Assembly: GCA_009760855.2 (NCBI GenBank)
Contig: WPIO01000106.1
Location: forward strand, 1,301,001 to 1,365,000
DNA length: 64,000 nt
Source of the DNA: Cristatella mucedo
Lineage: Eukaryota; Bryozoa; Phylactolaemata; Cristatellidae
Direction: 5' to 3'
In this document: positions 24,167-36,954 of the stretch, in pieces
Numbering within the stretch: the first letter of the stretch is position 1
How the letters are laid out: the number at the start of each line of letters is the position of its first letter
Translations under genes and position numbers: made by a program
The notes under the pieces: generated by a model
The model's input: only the letters and a program-made list of their open reading frames with translations
Databases searched by the model: none
What the model was told of the DNA's origin: nothing

Positions 24167-26460
24167 ATAGCTACAACACGACACTAGCTGACACGCTCAA
24201 CGAGTTTGCACCTCTGACAAAGAGAACAGTGCGCCCTCACCCAGATGGCCTACGGTTTACCAAAGACATTAAAGTAGCCAGGTCTACTAATTGCAAGCTT
24301 GAAAATTACATACAAGAGATCACGACCTGTTGTCCATCGACAGGTATATGAAGACTATTGTAGATCGTACCAATGGATCCTAGCAAAGGCCAAGTCTAGC
24401 TTCTATTGAAACATTGTTGAATCACAGATGCACAATCAAAAAATGCTGATATCGACGAAAAACCATCTCAACCGCTCTCAGGTTAGCTCCTTACCTGATG
24501 ATCCTTGTGATGATCTAGCCTATCGCTTCTCTCGATTCTTTGTGCAGAAGATAGACAAGATCAGGGAATCCATCCTGCGATGACAACATCTCCACTAGAA
24601 TGCTGTTCCCCGAATCTTGGCTGCACCTCAATGTCTACATTTAAGCAGGTCACTAGTGATCTAGTCCTGAAGTTCGTATCCCAATCAAAGAAGACGACAA
24701 ATCCTCTGGACCCTATTTCCAATGTCCTGCTCCTACGTTGCACTGATCTGCTGCTGCCATGCATAACTAATATCAACAATATGTCATTAGCCTCAAGTCA
24801 TGTCCCAGCACCTTTAAAAAAAGCTGTAGTCAGGCCACTTCTCAAGAAAGCGACACTAGACCAAGAGAACTTGAGCAGCTACCGCCCAGTCTCCGTAATA
24901 CCATTCCTATCAAATACGCTGGAGTGAATCGTGGCGGACCAGCTGAACTCATATATCGAAACTTCAAACCTTGCTAGTAAGTTCCAGTCTGGCTTTAGAG
25001 CTAATCACTCTGGGGAGTCAGCATTGCATAGTGTATACAACGACCTACGTAGGAATGCAGACACGGTTAGAGTGTCTCTGCTGGTTTTGCTCGATCTTTC
25101 GGCAGCCTTTGATACTATCGATCACAAAGTTCTTCTAGAGCGCCTCTCATCTCACTTGGGCATCAATGGCACAGCTCTGCACTGGTTCAGGTCCTATCTC
25201 AGTGGCAGACTCCAGAGTATTGACGTGAATGGACAAAGATCATCCGAGGTACCTTTGAAATATGGGGTACCTCAGGGCTCCGTACTAGGTCCGGTTGATT
25301 GCCAAGCACAATCTAGGCTTTCACTTCTATGCCGATGAAACTCATTTGTACGTCTGCTTTGATCCCTCCCAGCCTTCGAGCACCTCAAATTTTCTCAACT
25401 CACTTGCTGCATGCATTGATGACATCCGCACATGGATGGCAGCAACTTTTCTAAAACTAAACGATGATAGAACTCACTTCCTAGTGATTGGCAAACTCAG
25501 CGTGATTCAGAAACTGGAAAGGCTGACGCTCAAAATCAGTTCTGCCAGCATATCTCCTGTTGAATCAGCTGGAAATCTAGGTTTCATGTTCCAATGTGAC
25601 CTCTCGTTAGGCGACCACCTCAGCTCCACAGTCAAATCTGCCTACTTTTAGCTAAATAATTTGATTAAATTAATAATTAATAAATTAATAAAGTTTGGGC
25701 TTGTTTAGATAAGGATACCACGTCCAAGTTGGTCCATGCATTCGTGACATTCGTCTCGACTTCTGCAACTCACTGCTTACTGACCTACCGGTATGTGCGA
25801 TCAGGTGATTGCAGCTGGTTCAAAACTCCGCAAATAGGCTTGTCTGTCGTGAGCTTCACAGTTGCCACATCACACCACTTCTTACCGACCTGTATAGGCT
25901 ACCAGTGAAGCAACGGATCGACTTCAAGGTTTTGTCGCTCACTTTAAGGTCACTTCATTCTTTGGTCCCAGTCTATCACTCAGATTTACTCCCTCACCAG
26001 GCCAAGCTTCGTACCACCTGCTTTTCGGAATCCAAAAGCTTACCAATACCTCGTACAAAACCTGAAATCCTTTAGAGACCGTGCATTCAGTTCGTATGCT
26101 CCCTAAGCCTGGAACTCTCTCCTGACTTGAGGCAGAACATCCCCAGACTTGACCAGATTTAAAAAGAACCTAAAAACACACCTATTTAGGACATCATTTA
26201 GTGGGTCTCCGTTTTTCGTCCTTCGAGTGCTTATGAGTGCTGAGACTGTGCATGCTGCCACTAACCACACTTGCATGCTGACCCTGTGCATGACACCCCT
26301 AACCATGTTATTTATGTTGTTTATCAATAATGATATTACTCACCATTCAATTGCATTTCCCTTTGCAGCAAATGTAAAGCGCCTAGAAAGAGATTGGGTT
26401 CTCTGAGGGCGCTTTATCAATAAATGCATAGTTATTGTTAATAAGTGCATAGTTATTGTT
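23339..26460 (+). mobile_element. LINE-A copy in duplication unit 1, near full pol
   Basis: This is the longest LINE-A. It runs from an apurinic-endonuclease domain (23339-24060) through linker and reverse transcriptase (about 24830-25650) to the C-terminal region and the 3' end near 26460. RT landmarks are LLDLSAAFDTIDH near 25090, GVPQGSVLGP near 25270 and YADE near 25330, where the family usually has YADD. Relative to the copy at 32.26 kb about 35 bp are missing just after the VLGP block, which shifts the frame; an in-frame stop lies near 24925. It is therefore inactive. Domain order fits the CR1/L2/Rex1-like LINEs; the exact clade needs a tree. Confidence 0.85.
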
Positions 26461-26489
26461 AATAGATCAAGCATAAGGGCTTTAGGCGA

Positions 26490-26880
26490 GTTTTTCTAGC
26501 CTCCTCTAGCCTAGGCGGCTTTCGGTAAGCAATCCGTAGCCAACAGACTTTCTTTCAAGCTATAAAGTGAATTTGGGAAGCATGTTAGAGTTAAGAGAGT
26601 AGTTGCAGTAGTTAGCAACTTGGAAGTAGCAGCCCAGGACGGCTGGATAAGATATTCCGCAGCCGGAAGACATGAGAGTACATGTCGTTGCCTAAGAATC
26701 GTGCAGAGTGAGTTCCACAATCTAGGCTCTGCAGAGCAAAAGCTTCTTCCACCAACGGTCTGTAGGTGGAGGAAGTAAACCGTTACTGTGCTGTCCATGC
26801 AGAATCTGGAGGCACGAGAAGGCTGAAACTGATGCTGCACGTCAGCTATATATTACGTCTATGATGGACGCTCCGACCTG
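26490..26880 (-). mobile_element. LINE-C 3' end, unit 1
   Basis: The minus strand has an open frame with LQTVGGRSFCSAEPRLWNSL (near 26690-26780), the usual C-terminal signature of CR1/L2-like LINEs. It is followed by about 120 bp ending in a CCGCC/GCTTACCGAAAGCC stretch. Further 3' ends of the family lie at 33.14, 63.27 and 10.17 kb. The sequence is distinct from LINE-A at the 3' end. It may belong to the same element as LINE-B, but no copy here joins the two. Confidence 0.65.
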
Positions 26881-27250
26881 AGCTCCACAAGTCGCGCAAA
26901 CTCAGTATGGGCCGAATCGGCATCAGCCACCGATAGGCTGGACGCTGTGGCGGCGGCGGGCGGCGGCTGCATCACTGGCCGGGTGCCCAGCCACCATCCG
27001 GCCCCTCCTTGCACCTGCCAGAGCAAGCTGGCCGTCATCTCGGCAAAAGTTGCCGCCGTCAACCGGCCCTCAACCACAAGCCCGACGAGACTCAGCCAGA
27101 AGTTACCCCATTGGACTGGCCCACTCCAATCCGCACGGCCGGCTAACCAAGTCACGAGACTCGTCCTCCTTTGTCCTCCAGTTTCAGATAGGGACGCAAG
27201 GTGCTATGGTAACGTCGTGAGCGCGGCATGCCACTGTGGCATGCCCCATG
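26881..27250. repeat. GC-rich dispersed repeat, unit 1, part a
   Basis: Matches 33535-33905 almost throughout, and 2030-2200 in part. Open frames on both strands are GC-driven. It lies directly beside the LINE-C fragment in both duplication units. Confidence 0.55.
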
Positions 27251-28385
27251 GGCATAGCTTTATTTATTCACTATGTGTGCACGTCTTCGCCCGGAGCATA
27301 GGTGACATTATCCTGATTGCTTACTTTCGTTCTAACTCGGACTTGTTTCTGCTCGAGGACTTTTATAAGGAGCATCGTGGGATCGTATCTTTAGAGTTAG
27401 GGATCGTTGTTTTGGTAAGTTTCATATTCACGAACTATGGTAAATAGACAAAAAATAAGGCATGATTGCTTTTGGATACCTTCATTATTTTTTAAGTGCA
27501 GTGAATTCGGGGTTGCAGAGCTTACTTTACACTGCTTAGATAGAATAAACGTATTCTATCATGATTGCAGTATTTTCCAGATGATGACTGGTAGCAGTCA
27601 AGTCAATAATAAAACAGCTTTGTGGTTTTTAAGAAATGTTCTCATAAGTTTCTGGTAAATATTTCATACATGGCTTAGCTATTGGGTATTTTCGGTTTCT
27701 ACAAACGCTTTACTGCTTAGCTGTATTTATTGTCTCTCGTTTTATTGCAAACGAGACACGTATGAGGTTCGCATTATTCGTCGGGTAATCAAATTCCACA
27801 CTCTAGTTAGTGATCTATATTTGAGAGCAATGAATTACAAGCTATAATTGTGATCTCCTATTTGAAAATAGGTTAAGTTGCAGCTTGCGAATACAAAAGC
27901 TAATAGGCTAGGGAGTAAAATTGCGGTTTCCTAGAGTATTTTAAGGTTTAGATATATCGCCTTGCCTTCGTATTGGTTCAGCAGTAGCGTGAGTTTCTAA
28001 AGCTAAAGCTGTTAATTCTAAAACAATGGCTGACTGTGCTGTGTAATCGATTAAGCAAGTGGTTTTAGGTGAAATATGAACGAATGATGCCAACTTAAAA
28101 TTGATCCCTGAAAAACGCTGAAGGTCGAAGTATATTGGATCACTGTTTACTTTTACTCTTTGAATTTATTTCCAACTTGTATGGTACTTGGCCAATAGAC
28201 CTCTAGACCTATCTTATCAAAAGATCATATAAAAATCCCGGCTCACTTGTATGGTGAAGTCCACTAGACCTCTATCTTATCAAAAAGTCAAATTAAAAGT
28301 CCATGACTTCTTATCGATGACGTCGGTCAAAGTGCGTTGCTGTCTATTAGGTCCGGGAGCGTTTGGTAAATATAAGTCGTATACG
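27251..28385. other. Duplicated unassigned sequence, unit 1
   Basis: AT-rich and aligned with about 33906-34990 in unit 2. No gene recognised. A local direct repeat with CTAGACC...TATCTTATCAAAA lies at about 28200-28285. Confidence 0.45.
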
Positions 28386-28560
28386 CTTGGCACACGTCCA
28401 TAGCCGAGTCCACCAACGAGTTGAGGTCGGTGAGTAGAACGCGCTCGCTCGTGAAGTTGCTTAGCGGGTGATATCGGCGTCCGCCACCGGAAAGCCGGGT
28501 GTCGCGGCGGCTTTAAGGCTGGCCGATTGCCCCGCCTCCGTCTCCTCGTGATTGATAAGG
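28386..28560. repeat. GC-rich dispersed repeat, unit 1, part b
   Basis: Shares GAGTAGAACGCG, CGGCGTCCGCCA and CTGGCCGATTGCC-type blocks with 35000-35130 and 1700-1900. Open on the minus strand, but with no recognisable protein. Confidence 0.5.
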
Positions 28561-30384
28561 TCTCCAGGAACCAATTATAATTTCTCACGAAAAATATTTT
28601 AGATGAGAACATTGTAAAACTTCTCGATAAACTATATTAGACTGCAGGAAAGAAGACGGTGAAGCTGTGACAGGCGAGGTTTCTAATCGACATCTCACGA
28701 CCACTGATTCTTACGATGACCGGTGCAAACAACTGCAGGGGTTTGGTTTTTCTATGTCTATTCTGGCATCTATTGGTGATTGGCAGAAATGTGATTGGTT
28801 TTTCAAGGCGGATCCTTTGGAAATTCCAAGACGTCGCGCCAGGGCATTGCTGCTCGAAATAGCAAAATATCGGTTGTGACCTGCTGATTTTTACCGTCCT
28901 GACGATCTGTAATGGTTCGCATTCGGGTGCATTCGTTACCTTATAAGTGCAGCGAATATTGGCTCGTGAAGCTTACTTTAGGCTGCTTGGATAGAAGAAA
29001 CATATCCAATCACTTGTCGCAGTCTTTCCCGAATGACGGCTGATAGGACTAAACATAATAGTAAATCAACGATTTTCTGGCTTTAAGAGTATTTCGTCAT
29101 TGGTTTTTGGAAAAGATCTTTCGATGATTCCTGCTGGGGCTTCACTGCTTAACTATTATTTATTTTTTTCTCATTTTAGGCATCAGCCTGGAAAAAGTTG
29201 CAAAAGTGGCAAGAGCAAGAATTGCATCTCAGCCTTGGCTGCTGTCTCTCTGATGTCCCGGTTTTCAATAGTTTACTATGCTACCTTAGCATAGTTAACC
29301 TGCCTAGAAGCGCTAAATTTAGTAAGAAAAAATCGTACGTAAACGAGAAAAACATCTCTGGATTAAGCTGTTTTTAGACCAAACCCATAGTTGACCACGT
29401 TCCTATTACCATTACTGCGAGTAAAGAAATGTAGAATTAGAGCTTCTGATATTGACAAAGGTCGCTCCTAAAGTTCATTTGGGTGGATTCTACTAAGACG
29501 TTGCACTTCTTTTGGTGGGCCTTGTAAGGACATGCACCAACGATGCAGTGGTTCAGTTTGGCAGACAGAGCTCCAAGGTAGCTTCAATGACTTAAACAGC
29601 AAAAACCTGGCGACAATTAGTTCTTCATTTTTAGTCGACTGTTTGTATAGCTACTTCATAAAGTGATCGCCGTATATCCACTATAATAATAATTTGTGGT
29701 GCCTTCAATCTCACTACATTGATTAATATATACTTGCATTTTCACTTTGGCTTTTTACTGTTTGCAAAATATCTGCCTATGATTCCTTGTCCCTCAAAAA
29801 TTAGCAGCATACCAGTGTTTCACAATTAACATTGAGTAGGAAGTATAGTGTTTAGAAAGCGACAGCTTCCAGTGAGCTCTACATGGCGTTTAGTTTATGC
29901 AAATGATAATTTGATGCATCAGCAACGACCACTTTTACTGCTAGACGAAGGCTGAGGTAAACATCAAAATGCAATTTATTAAGATGCAGCCATTAACCAA
30001 TGAGTCGAGAAATGAGTCTAACATGCTTTTGGTTGCTATTCCTAATGTGTTCTTCACTGCTTGTGTGTTCTATATTGCGTTTAATTTATTGAAAGAAAAT
30101 TTTGCATCAGTTACAACAATCTTGATTACTATAAAAAGACTCATGTAAATATTAAAATGCAATTTATTGACTCGCAGCCAACGACTGACAAGTAAGGAAA
30201 TGAATCTAGCATGCTTCTGACTGTTCTTCCTCGTAACAACTTCACCACCTTTTTGCGAATATGTACTAGCAGGTAGAAAACATTAATGACCGTTTTAGAC
30301 ACGGTCAGTGAAATCAAATGTCAGTCAAGACATCCGGAAGCTTTCCAAGCCTAATTTTAGTGAAAAACCGTGTACCTATACCTA
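28561..30384. other. Duplicated unassigned sequence, unit 1, with conserved block
   Basis: It matches about 35140-36960. A short open frame at 28667-28879 (MTGEVSNRHL start) has a broken counterpart in unit 2, so it is probably not a gene. At 29175 a pyrimidine tract ending TTTTAG precedes a short frame with QPGKS, SKSKNC-like and SALAAVSLMSRFS. The same tract and frame, nearly unchanged, lie at 35760-35875. From about 29500 to 29740 the two units differ at only about four positions in some 200. An internal tandem dimer of about 190 bp lies at about 29870-30245. Confidence 0.45.
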
Positions 30385-30607
30385 GTAAAAATCTCAAATC
30401 CTTTGGAGACCATGCCTTTAGCTTTAGTTCGTATGCTCTCATAGCCTTGAACTCACCCCGACTTGCGAAACGACATCTCATGACTTGTCCAAATTGAAAA
30501 AGAAACTAAAAAGCATCTATTTATCAAATCATTTAGTGGGTCCCTGTGATTCGTCATATATGTGCTTATGGGTGCTTACACTGTGCATGCTGCCAGTAAC
30601 CATACTT
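30385..30607 (+). mobile_element. LINE-A 3' fragment at end of unit 1
   Basis: Matches the part of LINE-A from TCAAATCCTTTGGAGACC to the CATGCTGCCA..AACCA stretch. It stops abruptly at about 30607, where sequence equivalent to 23608 (inside the endonuclease) begins. This is the junction of the tandem duplication. Confidence 0.75.
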
Positions 30608-33115
30608 GCTGTTGCGCTCGAAATTCAACTTCAAGCCATTTGCAGTATCCTCAAAGCAGTCGTTTGAATCAATTCTCTTGGTCCCATCCGAAAAAAAGCT
30701 ACCGATAGTGGCAGTAGTCTATCGCCCACCAGGTAACAACTCCTTCTTTATCTAAGATTTCTCCGATCTCATTTCGATTTGTGTGCACGTAACCGATCTT
30801 TCCTCGTTATGGGTGATTTCAACGTTCACTTTGATAACTTAGAGTTGACGCTTTCAGCACCGAAGTTTGTGCATTGACTGACTTATTGTCTCTTGTGGCT
30901 CATGTGCATGGCCCGACTCACAACAAGGGTCACGCACTCGACCAGATTTTCTCATACAACTGCACTTTGTCATCATCAATTACTACCAAAGCCTCTTTAT
31001 CTGACGATATGGCGATCTAATTCAATCTACAGTGTGTGCCCACCTCCTCCTCTAAAATAACCTGTGAATCGTGAAACTCCAAGACCCTTGAGATTTATGT
31101 TGTCCGTGAGAGAGTATCTGCTTCACCTCTGCTGCTCAGTCCTCCCTCCGATCTGTCATCATTGGTAGATTGATACAACACGACACTAGCTGAGAAGCTC
31201 GACGAGTTTGCACCTTTCAGCACTGTGCGCCCCCGCCCTGATGGCCTATGGTTTACCACAGACATTAACCTAACCAGGTCGACTAATCGCAAGCTTGAAA
31301 AAACATACAAGAGATCAGGACTTACTGTCCATCGACAGGCATATGAAGACTACTGTAGGTCGTACCAATCGATCATAGCAAAGGCCAAGTCTAGCTCCAA
31401 TAAAAACATTGTTGAATCACAGATGCCAAATCTAAAAATGCTGATGTCGACGATCAACTGTCTCCTCAACCGCTCCCAGATTAGCTCCTTAGCTGATGAT
31501 CCTTGTGATGATGTAGCAGATCACTTCTCTTGATTCTTTGTGCAGAAGATAGACAAGATCAGGGAGTCCATGCCTGCGATGACCACATCCCCACCAGAAT
31601 GCTGTTCCTGATTCCTGACTGCACCTCAATGTCTACATTTAAGCCGGTCACAAGTGATCTAGTCCTGGAGCTCGCATCACAATCAAAGAAGACATCACGT
31701 CCTCTGGACCTTATTCCCACTGTCCTGCTCCTACGTTGCACTGATCCGCTGCTGTCATGCAAAACTAATATCATTAATATGTCATTAGCCTCAGGTCATG
31801 TCCCAGCACCTTTCAAAAAAGCTGTAGTCAGGCCACTTCTCAAGAAAGCGACACTAGAAAACCATTACCATTACCATTTACCATTCCTATCAAAGACACT
31901 GGAACGGGTCGTGGCGGATCAGCTGAACTCATATATCGAAACTTCAAGCCTTGCTAGTAAGTTCCAGTCTGGCTTTAGAGCTAATCACTCCGCAGAGTCA
32001 GCATTGCTTAGGGTATACAATGACCTACTTAGGAATGCAGACATTGAGTAGAGTGTCTCTGCTTGTTTAGGGTGATCTTTAGGCAGCCTTTGATACTATC
32101 GATCACCAAGTTCTTCTAGAGCGCCTCTCATCTCATATGGGCATAACTGGCACTGCTCTGCAATGCTTCAGGTCCTATATCAGTGGAAGACTCCAGAGTA
32201 TTGACGCGAATGGACAAAGATCATCTGAGGTATCTTCGAAATATGGGGTAGCATTAGGGCTCCGTGCTAGGTCCGGTTCTTTTCACGGTTTATACTCTGC
32301 CTCTTGCTGATGTGATTGCCAAGCACAATCTAGGCTTTCACTTTCATGCGGATGACACTCATTTGTACCTCTACTTTGATCCCTCCCAGCCTTCGAATAC
32401 CTCAAATTCTCCTAACTCAATTGCTGCATGTATTGATGACATCCGCACATGAATGGCTGCAAATGTTCTAAAACTAAATGATAGAACTAACTTACTAGTT
32501 ATTGACAAATCCATTGTCACTCAGAAATTGGAAAGGCTGACGCTCAAAATTGGCTCTGCCAGCATATATCCTGTTGAATCAGCTGGATATCTAGGTATCA
32601 TGTTCCAAACTGAACTCTCGTTAGACGACTACATAAGCTCCACAGTCAAATCTGCCTACTTTCAGCTGCATAACATTGCTTAAGTTTGGGCTTGTTTAGA
32701 TCAGGATACAACGGCCAAGTTGGTCCATGCATTCGTGACATCCTGTCTCGACTTCTGCAACTCACTGCTTACTGGCCTACCAGCATGTGCGATCAGGCGA
32801 TTGCAGCTGGTAATAATAATAATAAAATATTGCACTTGATAAAGCGCCCTCAGAGAACTTAATCTCTTTCTAGGCGCTTTACATTTGCTGCAAAGTGATA
32901 TGCAATAGAATAGTAAGTAAAATCATGCTTGAAAAACAAACAAAATGAATAATATGGTTAGGGGTGAAATGTACAGGGTCAACATGCAAATGTGGTTAGT
33001 GGCCAAAACTCGGCAGCTAGAATCGTTTGTCGTGAGCGTCGCAGTTGCCACATCACAACCCGTCTCGCCGACGAGAGATTGTGATCTCCGAGGGCGCTTT
33101 ATCAAGTGCATTATT
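30608..33115 (+). mobile_element. LINE-A copy in duplication unit 2
   Basis: It starts inside the endonuclease at the position equivalent to 23608 because of the duplication junction, not ordinary 5' truncation. It includes ADDTHLY near 32355, the usual active-site form, and the VLGP to FTVY segment missing from unit 1. Many frameshifts and stops make it inactive. Near 32812 it is interrupted by an antisense LINE-A tail, and after that by a deletion that removes most of the C-terminal region. Confidence 0.8.
32812..33003 (-). mobile_element. Nested antisense LINE-A tail
   Basis: About 190 bp of LINE-A 3' end, starting with the AAT-repeat tail and reading ATTGCACTTGATAAAGCGCC onwards, inserted in opposite orientation into LINE-A copy 2. 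The flanks CAGCTGGT and AAAACTC..CAGCTAG continue the host sequence. It is absent from unit 1, so it came after the duplication. Confidence 0.75.
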
Positions 33116-33129
33116 ATGATATATATAGA

Positions 33130-33530
33130 TAAAGCATAAGGGCTTTGGGGGAGTTTCTAGCCTCCTCTCCGGCTAAGCGGCTTTGGGTAAGCAATCTGTA
33201 GCCAACAGAATTCCTCTCACGCTACAAAGTGAAAGTGGCATTACAGAGTCAGGAGAGTAGTTTAAGTAGTTACTAACTTGAAAGTAGCAACTCAGGACGG
33301 CTGGAAAAGATATTCCGCAGCCGGCAGCAGGAGAGAACATGTCGTTGCCTAAGAATCGTGCAAAGTGAGTTCCACAATCTAGGCTCTGCAGAGCAAACGC
33401 TTCTTCCACCAACGGTCTGTAGGTGGAGGAAATACACCGTTATTGCATTGTCCATGCAGAATCTGGAGGCACGAGGAGGCTGAAACTGATGCTGCACGTC
33501 AGCTATGTATTACGTCTAAGATGGACGCTC
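33130..33530 (-). mobile_element. LINE-C 3' end, unit 2
   Basis: Duplicate of 26490-26880. The frame still shows LQTVGGRSVCSAEPRLWNSL. Confidence 0.65.
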
Positions 33531-33905
33531 CGACCTGAGCTCCACGAGTCGCACAAACTCAGTATGGGCCGAATCGGCATCAGCCACCGATAGGCTGGAC
33601 GCTGCGGCGGCAGCGGCTTCATCGCTGGCCGGGTGCCCAGCCACCATCCGGCCCCTGCATGCAGCTGCCAGAGCCAGCTGGCCGTCATGCTTGGCAAAAG
33701 TCGCCGGCCGTCAACCGGCCCTCAACCACAAGCCCGACGAGACTCAGCCAGGTGTTACCCCATTGGACTGGCCCACCGCAATCAGCTCGGCCAGCTAACC
33801 AAGTCACGAGAGTCCTCCTTCATCCTCCGGCTTCAGCTAAGGAGGCAAGTTGCTATGGTAACGTCGTGAGCGCGGCAGGCCATTGTGACTTGTTGCATGT
33901 CCCAT
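33531..33905. repeat. GC-rich dispersed repeat, unit 2, part a
   Basis: Counterpart of 26881-27250 with several small indels. Not coding. Confidence 0.5.
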
Positions 33906-34999
33906 GTGAGTAGCTTTATTTATTCATTATGTGTGCACGTCTTCGCCCTGAGCCTAGGTGACATTATCCTGATTGCTTACTTTTCGTTGTACTCGGACTT
34001 ATTTCTGCTCGAGGACTTATATTAGGAGCATCGTGGGATTTAGGGTTAGGGCTCAAGTTTTGGTATATATTATATTTCACGAATTATGGTATATAAACAA
34101 ACAAGAAAGCGTGATCGCCTCTGGGTACATTCATTATTGTATAAGTGCAGTGAATTTGTGTTTGCAAAGCTCACTTTCAACTGCTTAGATAGAATAAACA
34201 TATTGTATCATGATTGCAGTATTTCCCAAATGGTAACTGGTAGCAGTCAAGTTAATAATAAAACGGCTTGGCGGTTTTTTGAAATGTTCTCATAAGTGTC
34301 TTGAAAGTATTTGATATATAGCTTTGCTATTAGGTATTTTTGGTTTCTACTAACGCTTTACTGCTTAAATGTATTTATCGTCTCTCATTTTATAGCAAAC
34401 GAGACACGCATGAGGTTCGCATCTTTCGTCAGGCAATTAAATCCCATGCTCTAGTTAGTGTGCTATATTTGAGAGCAAGGAATTACTAGCTATAATTGTG
34501 ATCTTCTACTTAAAAATATGTGGGTTGCAGCTTAGGAATACAAAAGCTAAAAGGCTAGGAAGTTAAACTACGGTTTCCTAGAGTATTTTAAGGTTTAGAT
34601 AGATGGCATCGCCTTCGTGTTGGTTCAGCAGTAGCGTGGGTTTTTAAAGGTAAAGCTTTAATTCTAAAACAATGGCTGACCGTGCTGTGCAAATGATTAA
34701 GCAAGCGGTTTTATATGAAATATGAACAAAAGATGCCAACTTGACATTAATCCCTGAGAAACGGTGAAGGTCGAAGCATATTAGATTACTCTTGACGTTT
34801 ACTCTTTGAACTCTTTCCCTTGCAGAGTACAGTCCACAAGACCTCTAGACCTCTCTGATTAAAAGGTCATATCCAAAGCCCGTGACTTGTTATCAACAAT
34901 ATGGACCAAAGAGCATTGTTATCTATTACATACGGAAGCGCTCGGCATATATTAGTCGTATGCGCTTGGCGCACGTCCGTAGCCAAGTCCACCTGCGAG
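33906..34999. other. Duplicated unassigned sequence, unit 2
   Basis: Counterpart of 27251-28385. Differences are frequent. No gene recognised. Confidence 0.45.
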
Positions 35000-35135
35000 T
35001 CAAGCTCAGTGAGTAGAACGCGGGCGCTCGCGAAGTCGCATAGCGGGTGACGTCAGCGTCCGCTGCCTGACAGCTGGGTGTCGCGGCAGCTTTAAAGCCG
35101 AACGGTAGCCAAGCCTCCATTTCCTCGTGATTGTT
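35000..35135. repeat. GC-rich dispersed repeat, unit 2, part b
   Basis: Counterpart of 28386-28560, sharing GAGTAGAACGCG and GTCAGCGTCCGC-type blocks. It is more decayed than unit 1. Confidence 0.45.
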
Positions 35136-36954
35136 AAGGGCTCCAGGAACCGATAATGGTCAATCACCAAAAATATTTTACATGAGAACATCCTAAAACT
35201 TCTCGATAATTAAGATAAGACCTGCCGGAAATGGGATGGTGAACCGTAACTGTGACAGGCGTGGTTTCTACTTGAGGTCTCACGACCGCTGATTCTAATG
35301 ACCAGTGTGAACAACTGCAGGTGTTTGGGTTTTTTATGGTGGTTCTGGCATCCCTTGTTGATTGGCAGAAATGCAATTGGTCGTTCAAGGTGGAGCCTTT
35401 GGGAATTGCTAGACGTCGCACCGGGGCATTGTTGCTCGAAATAGCAATATATCGACAGTGACCTGCTGATTTTTACCGTCTTGACAATCTGAGCTGGTTC
35501 GCTTTCGGGTGCATTCGTTATTTTATAAGTGCAGCGAATATTGGCTCGGGAAGCTTACTTGAGGCTGCTTTGATAGAAGAAAAATATCCGATCACTTTTC
35601 GCTGTCTTGCCCAAATTACGGCTGATAGGACATAACATAAGTGAATCAACAGGTTTCTGGCTTTAATAGTATTTCGTCATTGGTTTTTGGAAAAGATCTT
35701 TCGATGGTTCCTGCTGGGGCCTAACTGCTTAACTGTTATTTATTTTTTCTATCATTTTAGGCCTCAGCCTGGAAAGAGTGGCAAAAGTGGCAAGAGTAAG
35801 AATTGCATCTCAGCCTTGGCTGCTGTCTCTCTGATGTCCCGGTTTTCAATAGGTTACTATGCTACCTTAGCATAGTTAACCTGTCTAGAAGCGCCAAATT
35901 TAGTCAGAAAAATTCATAGGTAAACGAGAAAAACATCTCTGGATTAAGCTGTTTTTAGACCAAACCCATAGCTGACTATTACCATTACTGTGAGTAAAGA
36001 AATGTAGAATTAGAACTTCTGATATTGACAAAGCTCGCCCGTAAAGTTAATTTGGGTGGATTCTGCTAAGACGCTGCTCTTCTTTTGGTGGGCCTTGTAA
36101 GGACATGCACCAACGATGCAGTGGTTCAGTTTGGCAGACAGAGCTCCAAGGTAGCTTCGATGACTTAAACAGCAAAAACTTGGCGACAATTAGTTCTTCA
36201 TTTTTAGTCGACTGTTTGTATAGCTACTTCATAAAGTGATCGCCGTATATCCACTATAATAATAATTTGTGGTGCCTTCACTCTCACTGCATTGATTAAT
36301 ATATACTTGCATTTTCACTTTGGCTTTTAACTGTTTGCAAAATATTTGCCTATGATTCTTTGTCCCTTAAAAATAAGCAGCAAACCAGTGTATCAAAATT
36401 AACAATGAGTATGACTTATAGTGTTAAGAAAGCGACAGCTTCCAGTGTGCTCTACATTGCGTTGCCTTTATACAAATGATAATTTGATGCATCAGCTACG
36501 ACCACTTTTACTGCTATAAGAAGACTAATGTAAAAATCAAAATGCAATTTTTAAGACGCCTCATCAACCAACGAGTAGAGAAATGAATCTAATATGCTTT
36601 TGGTTGATAATCCTAACGTGTTCTTCGTTGCTTGTGTGATCTTTATTACGTTTAATTTATTTAAAGACAATTCTGCATCAGTTGCAACCATCTTTAGTAC
36701 TGGAAGAAGACTCGTGTAAATATCAAAAAGCGATTTATTGACTCGCAGCCAACGACCGACAAGTAAAGAAATGAATCTAACATGATTCTCACTGTTATAC
36801 CTAGTAACAACTTTGCCACCTTTTTTCGAATATGTTGTAGCAGGTAGAAAACATTAATGACCGTTTTAGACACGGTCAGTGAAAGCCGGCTATCAAGACA
36901 TTCGGAAGCTTTCCGAGCCTAATTTTGGTGCAAAGCCGTGCACCTATACCTAGT
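35136..36954. other. Duplicated unassigned sequence, unit 2, with conserved block
   Basis: Counterpart of 28561-30384. About 35690-36310 stays very close to unit 1 while the flanks differ much more. The short frame after the TTTTAG tract at 35760 keeps the same end, ATLA then stop. Confidence 0.45.

Noticed and set aside
28667-28879. 70-codon frame MTGEVSNRHL as a gene
   Set aside because: The counterpart in the second duplication unit has a stop and a frameshift, and no domain or splice evidence was found.
30270-30305. GACCGT/ACGGTC hairpin as a terminator or RNA element
   Set aside because: Only six base pairs. The same bases occur in unit 2 through the duplication, so the two copies are not independent evidence.
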